Positions 12,939-19,588 of a stretch of 21,190 bases of DNA are shown here, in pieces (the first letter of the stretch is position 1; every line of letters begins with the position of its first letter). The position numbers and the translations under genes are program-made. Below the pieces are notes generated by a model. That model was given only the letters and a program-made list of their open reading frames with translations, was not told where the DNA came from and did no database searches. The DNA is taken from assembly GCA_035652075.1 (NCBI GenBank), contig DASREL010000151.1:1-21190 (forward strand), given 5' to 3'. Source of the DNA: Gp6-AA45 sp035652075. Lineage in GTDB: Bacteria; Acidobacteriota; Vicinamibacteria; Vicinamibacterales; CAVVIG01.

Positions 12939-13644
12939 GACGCCGGCTGATCGCGGGCACGAGGACGTAGACTTCGCGCGTTTCCCGATACGATCCACGC
13001 AGCGCCCGCAAGGGTCCCGCGAGCGACACGGCATGCCGCGCCTCGCTGCGCGATTTGAGCGGCGCGATCACGACGAACGTCGGATCGGTGTTCGACTCGT
13101 ACACCAGCCACGGCGCGCCGGCGCCCGCCGCCTTCCGCAGGGCATCCATGAACTTGCCTTCGTGCCCGGGCTTGATCCGATACGTCGCCAGCACCAACGC
13201 GTGGAGATTCCGGAAGTCGACGTCCGATCGCGTGTAGGCGATCTCGTCTCGACGCGTCGTCAGCACGCTGGTCTGCGCTTCGACCATGGCGGTCAGCCGC
13301 GTCGATAACCGAATCAACTCGGGATGCGCGGGCGACAAGGTGCGGAACGATTCGGACGCCTGCTCGAACCCGTCGGGCGTATTGAACACGTTGAGATACA
13401 GCACGTCGCGCGGGTCTTTCGCGGCCTGGAACGTCAACCAGTAGAGCGGCATCTTCGCGCGTTCGTACGCGCTGACGATGTTCGCTTCGAGCGCCTGATA
13501 CGCCGCCGTCGTACCGCGTTTGAGCTTGTGGTGGACGATGTTGACGCTGACAGGCGGCGTCGCCGGCTTGACGGCCGCCGCGCGCGCCGCGCCGGTCGCG
13601 CTGTGCAGCGCGAACAGCACGCCGAAGAGCGGCAGGGTGATCAC
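12898..13644 (-). CDS. Secreted protein with two predicted ABM/NIPSNAP-like repeats, function unknown
   Basis: The 248-aa product begins with a signal peptide-like segment (ITLPLFGVLFALHSATGAARAA) and is therefore probably exported. The mature part has two similar halves. The first (about 32-100) runs VSVNIVHHKLKRGTTAAYQAL, then PLYWLTFQ and VLYLNVF. The second (about 148-215) runs LHALVLATYRIKPGHEGKFMDAL, then PWLVYES and TFVVIAPL. This strand-helix-strand layout with a 'K.G....Y' motif resembles dimeric alpha/beta barrel (antibiotic biosynthesis monooxygenase or NIPSNAP-like) domains, but that is inferred by eye. It starts GTG with a 4-nt GTGA overlap of the preceding phosphatidyltransferase stop codon, so the two are translationally coupled. 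Its 3' end overlaps ku by 41 nt. Confidence 0.7.
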   Translation of the reverse strand: MITLPLFGVLFALHSATGAARAAAVKPATPPVSVNIVHHKLKRGTTAAYQALEANIVSAYERAKMPLYWLTFQAAKDPRDVLYLNVFNTPDGFEQASESFRTLSPAHPELIRLSTRLTAMVEAQTSVLTTRRDEIAYTRSDVDFRNLHALVLATYRIKPGHEGKFMDALRKAAGAGAPWLVYESNTDPTFVVIAPLKSRSEARHAVSLAGPLRALRGSYRETREVYVLVPAISRRPTLASSSRQASRP

Positions 13645-14474
13645 AACCTTGACGTCAGCAGGCCGATGAGACCGGGACCGGTGGCCGTCGGGTCGCCGAG
13701 CCAGTCAGGCGGCGTCAGCCACACGAACGCGAGAATCGCAATCACCCAGAGGTCGTACGACAGCGTCGCGCGTTCGTCGGTCCAGAAAAATGCGCGGTTG
13801 AAGAAGCCGGCGAAGCCGTCGCGCGTCGGCATCGGCAGGCGATTGAGCGCGAGGTACGTGTAGTAAATGCGGTTGGCCACCGCGAGAATCGACAAGGCGA
13901 GGACGACCCAGAGCACCGCAGCCATGCGATTGGTGGATGCGCCGATCATGAAGAGCACGATGCGCTCGGGTCGTTCCATGAAGCCGACTTTGCAGCGCTC
14001 GACGAGCGACTCGGCGCGGGCGCGCGCGTAGCTCGTCATGATTGAGAAAATCAGCGTCAGCGCGGCGATGAGCACGTAATCGCTGCGCCCGAGCTTCGAA
14101 TACAGGAAGATCAACCCCGTCAGCAGCGCCAGATCCGAGAAGCGATCGAGCGTCGAATCCCAGAACGCGCCGAACTTCGACTGCAGCTGGAGTTCGTGTG
14201 CGACCTTGCCGTCGATGAAGTCGAAGATGTTCGCGACGAGCATGATGACGAACGCCGTCATGAACTTGCCGAGCGCCAGCGACCACGCGGCGGCGACGTT
14301 GATCACGACGCCGACGAACGTCAGGACATTCGGGTGGATGCGCAGCGCGACGCAGGTGTGGATGATCGCGCGCAGCGGAAACATGCAGACCTTACCGATG
14401 AGCCCGGTGAAGGTCACCCGGTCCCTGGGGCGTTCGGGCGGCATGCGTGTAACAGTGGCTCGGGCCGTGGGCAT
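13641..14474 (-). CDS. CDP-alcohol phosphatidyltransferase family membrane enzyme
   Basis: This 277-aa integral membrane enzyme should transfer a phosphatidyl group from CDP-diacylglycerol, or a related CDP-alcohol, to an alcohol acceptor. The family motif DG-x2-AR-x8-G-x3-D-x3-D is present as DGKVAHELQLQSKFGAFWD, then STLD. All four acidic residues are intact, but the normal Arg is His. Several hydrophobic helices surround it (VGVVINVAAAWSLALG, FVIMLVANIFDFI, LLTGLIFL, YVLIAALTLIFSI). The acceptor cannot be named: PgsA-type, phosphatidylinositol-phosphate synthase and others share this motif. I choose ATG 14474, 7 nt after TATAAG, over the GTG at 14504. It is divergent from uvrC and coupled to a secreted unknown protein. 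Confidence 0.85.
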   Translation of the reverse strand: MPTARATVTRMPPERPRDRVTFTGLIGKVCMFPLRAIIHTCVALRIHPNVLTFVGVVINVAAAWSLALGKFMTAFVIMLVANIFDFIDGKVAHELQLQSKFGAFWDSTLDRFSDLALLTGLIFLYSKLGRSDYVLIAALTLIFSIMTSYARARAESLVERCKVGFMERPERIVLFMIGASTNRMAAVLWVVLALSILAVANRIYYTYLALNRLPMPTRDGFAGFFNRAFFWTDERATLSYDLWVIAILAFVWLTPPDWLGDPTATGPGLIGLLTSRL

Positions 14475-14481
14475 TTCAGCG

Positions 14482-14489
14482 CTTATAAT
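14482..14489. promoter_or_regulatory. Overlapping divergent -10 elements (phosphatidyltransferase / uvrC)
   Basis: CTTATAAT serves both strands. On the minus strand TATAAG (14482-14487) ends 7 nt before the ATG at 14474. On the plus strand TATAAT (14484-14489) would start uvrC transcription near 14496, giving a 35-nt leader. Because the two hexamers overlap, the two polymerases should compete. Neither has a clear -35 box. Confidence 0.4.
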
Positions 14490-14530
14490 GGAGGGTTCAG
14501 ACACTTAGAGAAATCGCGACATAGTACTGT

Positions 14531-16396
14531 ATGGCCATCCACGATCTCAAGGAGCAGATTGCCCGGCTGCCGGAGCAGCCCGGGGTCTATCTGTACTTCA
14601 ACACGGATGGCGACACGATTTATGTGGGCAAGGCGCGCGCCCTTCGCGATCGCGTCCGCAACTACCTTGGCGCCTACGGCGCCGATCCGAAGACCGACGC
14701 CCTCCTCGACGAGATCGCCAGGCTCGAATTCATCGTCACCGACTCGGTCGTCGAGGCGTTGGCGCTCGAAAACAATCTGATCAAGCAGCGGACGCCCAAA
14801 TACAACATCCTGCTGCGCGACGACAAGAATTACCCGTACCTGCAGTTGACGACGAACGAACCCTTCCCGCGGGTCCTCGTGGCGCGCCGCGTCGAGCGCG
14901 ACGGCAGCTTCTACGCGGGGCCGTTCCTGCCGGCGCACTTTGCACGCAAAACGATGGCGCTGACGCACCGGCTCTTCGGGATCCGGTCGTGCAACGAGGT
15001 GATCACCGGCAAGCGCGGCCGTCCGTGCCTCGAGTACGACATCAAGCGCTGTATCGCGCCGTGCGTCGACACCATCTGCGCGCCGGATGACTACACGCGC
15101 GCCGTCGGCTTGACGCAGATGTTTCTGGAAGGGAAAAACGACGAGCTGGCGAAGACGCTGCGGACGCGCATGCTCGCCGCCGCCGAAGGAGAACGCTTCG
15201 AAGAGGCGGCGCAGTTGCGCGATGCGATGCGCACGGTGCAGGCGCTTCACGATCGGCAGCAGAAGATGGCGACGGTCGAACTGGGCCACCGCGACGTGTT
15301 TGGCGTGAAACGCGGTCCCGCCGGCGTCGTCGTCCAGGTCTTTCAGGTCCGCAGCGGCCGCGTCGTCGAACGCGTCGAATTGGGATCCGACGATGCGATT
15401 GTGGGGACGACGGATGGAGAGGTGCTGACGGCCGCGATCCAGCAGTTCTACGAGCTGCGCGGCGCGCCGCCCGAGATCCACGCGCCGACCGAACCGGAAG
15501 AACGCGAAGCGCTCGAAGCCTATCTGTCGGCACGCGCGCAGCGGAAGGTGAAGATCCTCGTGCCGCAGCGCGGCGACAAGCGTCATTTCGTCGACCTGGC
15601 GAACAGGAACGCGGGCATTGCGTATCAGACGCGGTTCAACCAGGCGCGCGCGGCGCAGTACGACGCGCTCGAGACGCTGCAGCACGTCCTGCAACTCCCG
15701 ACGCTGCCGCGGCGGATCGAGTGCTTCGACATCTCGACGATCCAGGGCAGCGAAACGGTCGCGTCGATGGTCGTGTGCGAGGACGGTCGCATGCGGCGCA
15801 GCGACTATCGGAAGTACCGGATCCGTCGTGATTCATCCGTCGTGAGTCGTGATTCGGGGAACGACCCACGACCCACGAATCACGATTCACGGTTCCAAGA
15901 CGACTTCGCCGCGATGCATCAGGTCGTGCTGCGTCGGTACCGGAAGCTGCTCGAACTCGGCGGTCCGTTTCCGGATCTCGTGCTGATCGACGGCGGCAAG
16001 GGACAACTCGCCGCGGCGTACGCCGCGCTCGAGGAACTCGGGCTGGCGAATCTCGTGGCGGTTGGGATCGCGAAGAAAGAAGAGCTGCTGTTCACGCGCG
16101 ATCGCGAGGATGCGATCGCGTTGCCGGCGACCGATCCCGCGCTGCTCCTGATTCAGCGGATTCGCGACGAGGCGCATCGCTTCGCGGTCACGTTCCACCG
16201 GAAAGCGCGGAGCATGCGCGATCTTCGGTCCGAGTTGGATCACGTTCCGGGCATTGGGCCGAGACGGCGGAAAACGCTGTTGACCACGTTCGGCAGCCTC
16301 GCCGGCGTACGCCGCGCTACGCGCGAAGAGCTGGCAGCGGTTGTCGGCGCCAAAACGGCTGATGCGGTATTGGCGTTCTTCTTGAAGGGCAGCTAA
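14531..16396 (+). CDS. uvrC: Excinuclease ABC subunit C
   Basis: The 621-aa dual-incision nuclease of nucleotide excision repair. The N-terminal GIY-YIG domain, for the 3' cut, has GVY (18-20) and YVGKARALRDRVRNYL (31-46). A UVR motif that binds UvrB follows (GERFEEAAQLRDAMRTV). The RNase H-like C-terminal nuclease, for the 5' cut, has IECFDIST and PDLVLIDGGKGQL. Tandem helix-hairpin-helix motifs (HVPGIGPRRRKTLL and the following FGSLAGVRRAT) close the protein. Between YRKYRI and DDFAAM, where homologues have roughly six residues, there are 25, encoded largely by an imperfect palindrome (15827-15891) in frame. There is no Shine-Dalgarno sequence before ATG 14531. It is followed after 16 nt by the M50 protease gene. 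Confidence 0.95.
   Translation: MAIHDLKEQIARLPEQPGVYLYFNTDGDTIYVGKARALRDRVRNYLGAYGADPKTDALLDEIARLEFIVTDSVVEALALENNLIKQRTPKYNILLRDDKNYPYLQLTTNEPFPRVLVARRVERDGSFYAGPFLPAHFARKTMALTHRLFGIRSCNEVITGKRGRPCLEYDIKRCIAPCVDTICAPDDYTRAVGLTQMFLEGKNDELAKTLRTRMLAAAEGERFEEAAQLRDAMRTVQALHDRQQKMATVELGHRDVFGVKRGPAGVVVQVFQVRSGRVVERVELGSDDAIVGTTDGEVLTAAIQQFYELRGAPPEIHAPTEPEEREALEAYLSARAQRKVKILVPQRGDKRHFVDLANRNAGIAYQTRFNQARAAQYDALETLQHVLQLPTLPRRIECFDISTIQGSETVASMVVCEDGRMRRSDYRKYRIRRDSSVVSRDSGNDPRPTNHDSRFQDDFAAMHQVVLRRYRKLLELGGPFPDLVLIDGGKGQLAAAYAALEELGLANLVAVGIAKKEELLFTRDREDAIALPATDPALLLIQRIRDEAHRFAVTFHRKARSMRDLRSELDHVPGIGPRRRKTLLTTFGSLAGVRRATREELAAVVGAKTADAVLAFFLKGS
15827..15891. repeat. Palindromic repeat inserted in frame in uvrC
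   Basis: The arms 15827-15850 and 15868-15891 are complementary at 18 of 24 positions around a 17-nt loop. They are built from repeated CGTGATTC/CGTGAGTC words. It encodes the extra residues DSSVVSRDSGNDPRPTNHDS in a surface region between two conserved UvrC segments. The low-complexity words and hairpin form look like a mobile intergenic palindrome rather than native uvrC sequence. Confidence 0.7.
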
Positions 16397-16412
16397 ACTG
16401 TCAGTTCCCGTG

Positions 16413-17054
16413 ATGGACATCAACGTCGCGCAGATCTTTATCGCGTTCATCGTGTTGCTGTTTTCGCTCACAGTCCACGAGATGGCGCATGCGTGGACGG
16501 CCGATCGGCTCGGCGATTCGACGGCGCGCCTGCTGGGGCGCGTGTCGTTGAATCCGATCGTGCACGCCGATCTGGTCGGGACGGTGATCTTTCCGCTGCT
16601 CGCGATGGTCAGCGGCGTGCCGCTGATTGGATGGGCGAAGCCCGTGCCGGTCAATCCACGGCAATTGCGGAGCCCGCGCCGTGACTACATGCTTGTCGCC
16701 GCCGCGGGGCCGGCGAGCAATCTGCTGATGGCGATCGCCGCGGCGATCCTGATGCGCATCCTGCCGGTGTCGCCGGTCGTCCTCGGCGAGTCGAACGTGT
16801 CGGCGTTCATCGCAGCCCTGTTGAGCCGCGCGCTGCAGTTGAACGTCCTGCTCGCCGTGTTCAATATGATCCCGATTCCGCCGCTCGACGGTGGCAACGT
16901 GCTGAGCGGTCTGCTGCCGGGACGGATTGCCTATCGCTTCAACGCGATCGTGCGCCCGTACGGATTTCTGTTGTTGTATGCGCTGATGCTGACTCGCGGT
17001 TTCGAATATCTCGTGATCCCGCCGTCGCGCCTCTTGCTCTCTTGGCTGCAGTAA
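16413..17054 (+). CDS. M50 site-2-type zinc metalloprotease
   Basis: A 213-aa intramembrane protease of the compact SpoIVFB/YwhC-like group, without a PDZ domain. The first membrane helix carries the zinc motif HEMAH (about 22-26) within LTVHEMAHAWTADRLGD. The third-ligand motif is NMIPIPPLDGG in a later helix, the family's NPxPPLDG form. About five to six hydrophobic helices are visible. The ATG at 16413 directly follows a GTG and either could start. The stop codon overlaps the trpS ATG (TAATG). M50-trpS-scpA-scpB is a recurrent gene order in bacteria, but a functional link is not established. The substrate is unknown. Confidence 0.9.
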   Translation: MDINVAQIFIAFIVLLFSLTVHEMAHAWTADRLGDSTARLLGRVSLNPIVHADLVGTVIFPLLAMVSGVPLIGWAKPVPVNPRQLRSPRRDYMLVAAAGPASNLLMAIAAAILMRILPVSPVVLGESNVSAFIAALLSRALQLNVLLAVFNMIPIPPLDGGNVLSGLLPGRIAYRFNAIVRPYGFLLLYALMLTRGFEYLVIPPSRLLLSWLQ

Positions 17055-18052
17055 TGAACCGTCCTCGCGTCGTCTCCGGCATGCGCCCGACGGGCGCGCT
17101 GCACATCGGTCACCTCGTTGGGGCGCTCAGTAACTGGGTTGCGATGCAGGAGCAGTACGACTGCTTCTACTTCATCGCCGACTGGCACGCGCTGACGAGC
17201 GAGTACGCCAACACGGCGCGCATCACGGCGAACACTTACGAGGTGGCGGCTGACTGGATCGGCGCGGGCCTCGACCCGGAGAAGAGCACGTTCTTCGTCC
17301 AGTCGCTCGTGCCCGAGCACGCCGAGTTGTATTTGCTGCTCTCGATGGTCGTGCCGGTGCCGTGGCTCGAACGGGTGCCGACGTATAAAGAGCAGCAGGA
17401 AAACCTCAAGGACAAGGATCTCTCATCGATCGGATTTCTCGGCTATCCGCTGCTGCAGACTGCCGACGTGGCGATGTACGACGGCCGCTTCGTGCCTGTC
17501 GGCGATGATCAGGTGGCGCACCTCGAGATGGGCCGCGAGGCGGTGCGGCGGTTCAATAATTTCTACGGCGACGTGCTGGTCGAGGCGCAGCCGATGCTGA
17601 CGTCGGTGGCCCGGCTGCCCGGCCTCGACGGCGGCAAGAAGATGAGCAAGAGCATCGGCAACACGATTCTCTTGTCGGACTCGCCGGAGGACGTGCGGAA
17701 GAAGGTGATGTCGATGTACACGGACCCGAAACGTGTGCGCGCCGACATCCCAGGCACCGTCGAAGGGAATCCTGTGTTCATCTACCATGACGCGTTCAAT
17801 CCGGACGTGCTCGAAGTCGACGATCTCAAAACGCGCTACCGCGCGGGCAAAGTGGGCGACGTCGAGGTGAAGCGCAAGCTGGCCGATGCGCTGAACAAGA
17901 AACTCGATCCGATCCGCGAGCGCCGGTCGGCGGTGCTCGCCGATCCGGATCGGCTGAAACACATCCTGTTCGACGGATCCGCGCGCGCGCGGGCGATCGC
18001 GCAGAACACGATGGCGCGCGTGCGTGAGGCCATGAAGATTACGTATCGATGA
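17054..18052 (+). CDS. trpS: Tryptophanyl-tRNA synthetase
   Basis: At 332 aa this class I synthetase, which charges tRNA-Trp, matches the usual compact bacterial length. The nucleotide motif appears as ALHIGHLVGAL (HIGH at 17-20) and the second as GGKKMSKSIGN (KMSKS at 196-200). RPTGALHIG and VPVGDDQVAHLEM are typical TrpRS segments. ATG 17054 is preferred to an upstream in-frame TTG because it overlaps the M50 stop codon and begins the conserved RVVSGMRPTG strand. Its TGA overlaps the scpA ATG by four nt (ATGA), so it is a coupled member of the uvrC-to-scpB cluster. Confidence 0.96.
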   Translation: MNRPRVVSGMRPTGALHIGHLVGALSNWVAMQEQYDCFYFIADWHALTSEYANTARITANTYEVAADWIGAGLDPEKSTFFVQSLVPEHAELYLLLSMVVPVPWLERVPTYKEQQENLKDKDLSSIGFLGYPLLQTADVAMYDGRFVPVGDDQVAHLEMGREAVRRFNNFYGDVLVEAQPMLTSVARLPGLDGGKKMSKSIGNTILLSDSPEDVRKKVMSMYTDPKRVRADIPGTVEGNPVFIYHDAFNPDVLEVDDLKTRYRAGKVGDVEVKRKLADALNKKLDPIRERRSAVLADPDRLKHILFDGSARARAIAQNTMARVREAMKITYR

Positions 18053-18861
18053 CCGAATCGTCGCACCCGGATTTTGAATCGGCGCCGGACGCCTTTCCGG
18101 TCAAGCTCTCGATGTTCGAGGGCCCGCTCGATCTCTTGCTGTTTCTGATCAAGAAGAACGAGATCGACGTCCACGACATCCCGATCGCGTTGATCACGCA
18201 GCAGTACCTCGACGCCATCGACTTCATGCGCGAGCTGAACCTCGATGTCGCCGGCGACTTTCTGGTCATGGCGGCGACGCTGATTCACATCAAATCGAAG
18301 ATGCTGCTTCCGCGGCCCGAAACAGCGGCCGGCGTGGAAGGCGAGGCCGAAGAAGATCCACGTGACGCGCTCGTGCGCCGGCTGCTCGAGCATCAGAAAT
18401 TCAAAGCGGCGGCGGGCCTGCTGCACGAACGCGAGCAGTGGCGCGCGGCACAGTGGCAGCGACCCGACGAGCGGGTCGCGGCGATTGCCGGCGACGACTA
18501 CGAACCCGAGCTCGAAGTCGACCTCTTCAGCCTGCTCAACGCCTTTCAATCGGTCGTCCAGCGCGCGAAGCTGCGGCCGAAGGTCCTGTTGCCGCCGGAG
18601 GAGATCCCGGTGGAGCTCCGCATCGATCAGTTGCTCGCCCGCCTGTCCGAAACGGAAGCGTGCGGCTTCGAAGATCTGTTCGCCGACGTCAACGATCGCA
18701 GCGGTCTGGTCGTGACGTTCCTCGCGTTGTTGGAGATGATCCGGTTGAAACTGGTGCGCGTCTTCCAGCAGGGGACGTGCGGTCCGATTCGCGTCTACAA
18801 ACGCGCGCGTCCCGCGGACGCGCCGCACCCGATTGGAGATCCAGAGACTCACCATGGATGA
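18049..18861 (+). CDS. scpA: Segregation and condensation protein A
   Basis: This 270-aa kleisin bridges the SMC heads and binds ScpB in the chromosome-organising SMC-ScpAB complex. The N-terminal opening FPVKLSMFEGPLDLLLFLIKKNEIDVHDIPI is the standard ScpA SMC-neck-binding domain, and GDFLVMAATLIHIKSKMLLP follows at about 74-93. The C-terminal winged helix (EACGFEDLFADVNDRSGLVVTFLALLEMIRLKLV) should contact the SMC head. The central region binds the ScpB dimer. It overlaps trpS by four nt and scpB by eight nt. SMC itself is not in the window. Confidence 0.95.
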   Translation: MTESSHPDFESAPDAFPVKLSMFEGPLDLLLFLIKKNEIDVHDIPIALITQQYLDAIDFMRELNLDVAGDFLVMAATLIHIKSKMLLPRPETAAGVEGEAEEDPRDALVRRLLEHQKFKAAAGLLHEREQWRAAQWQRPDERVAAIAGDDYEPELEVDLFSLLNAFQSVVQRAKLRPKVLLPPEEIPVELRIDQLLARLSETEACGFEDLFADVNDRSGLVVTFLALLEMIRLKLVRVFQQGTCGPIRVYKRARPADAPHPIGDPETHHG

Positions 18862-19579
18862 CGAACGGAAAGATGGGCAGGACGGCCTCGAGCCGCAGGA
18901 AAGCCAGGAAGGACAAGGGATCGAGGAAGGACCTCGTCTTGCCTCGGCCGAGCTCAGAGCCATCGTCGAGGCGCTGATCTTCGCATCGCCCGAACCGCTG
19001 ACGCCCAAGCAGATCTTCAAGCTGCTCGACAACGAGCCAAAGGAAGACGTGCAGGCCGCGATCGACGAGCTGAAGAAAGACTACGAGCGCCCTGGCGGGT
19101 TGGCGCTGGTCGAAGTCGCAGGCGGCTATCAAATCGTCACGCGACCCGACCTTCACGAATGGGTCCGCCGCCTGTTCCACGAGCGGACGACGCAGAAGCT
19201 GACCGTGCAGGCGCTGGAATCGCTTGCCGTCATCGCGTATCGGCAGCCGATCACCGCAGCGGAGATCACCGACGTCCGCGGCGTCAACACGTCCGGCGTC
19301 CTCAACACGCTGCTCGAACGAGGGCTCATCAAGATCGTCGGTCGCAAACAGGTCGTCGGACGCCCGTTCCTCTACGCCACGACGCGCGAGTTCCTGATTC
19401 GCTTCGGCCTGAACGATCTCGCCGATCTGCCGAAGGTCGAGGACATGGCCGAAGCGCTCGGCCTGGAAGCGCCCATCCTCATCGAGCAACCGACGCGCGA
19501 AGAAGACCTGCCGCTCGCCGAACCGGATGAAGAGGTCGACGAAGACGGATCCTCGGAACCGCCGGAGTCCGTTCACTGA
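18854..19579 (+). CDS. scpB: Segregation and condensation protein B
   Basis: A 241-aa partner of ScpA. Two winged-helix domains are visible. The first runs about 28-105 (ELRAIVEALIFASPEPLTPKQI, then GGYQIVTRPDL). The second runs about 110-190, with the well-conserved LTVQALESLAVIAYRQPI, RGVNTSGVLNTLLERGLI and GRPFLYATT. The Gln/Glu/Asp/Gly-rich first 25 residues and the acidic C-terminal tail (PDEEVDEDGSSEPPESVH) flank the folded part. ATG 18854 is chosen over TTG 18833, giving an 8-nt overlap with scpA. It converges on the PEP carboxylase gene with only 9 bp between stop codons and no visible terminator. Confidence 0.94.
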   Translation: MDDERKDGQDGLEPQESQEGQGIEEGPRLASAELRAIVEALIFASPEPLTPKQIFKLLDNEPKEDVQAAIDELKKDYERPGGLALVEVAGGYQIVTRPDLHEWVRRLFHERTTQKLTVQALESLAVIAYRQPITAAEITDVRGVNTSGVLNTLLERGLIKIVGRKQVVGRPFLYATTREFLIRFGLNDLADLPKVEDMAEALGLEAPILIEQPTREEDLPLAEPDEEVDEDGSSEPPESVH

Positions 19580-19588
19580 AATGGCACA

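Noticed and set aside
14483..15694. Minus-strand 403-codon open frame opposite uvrC
   Set aside because: No motifs or plausible start; the GIY-YIG and UVR motifs lie on the plus strand.
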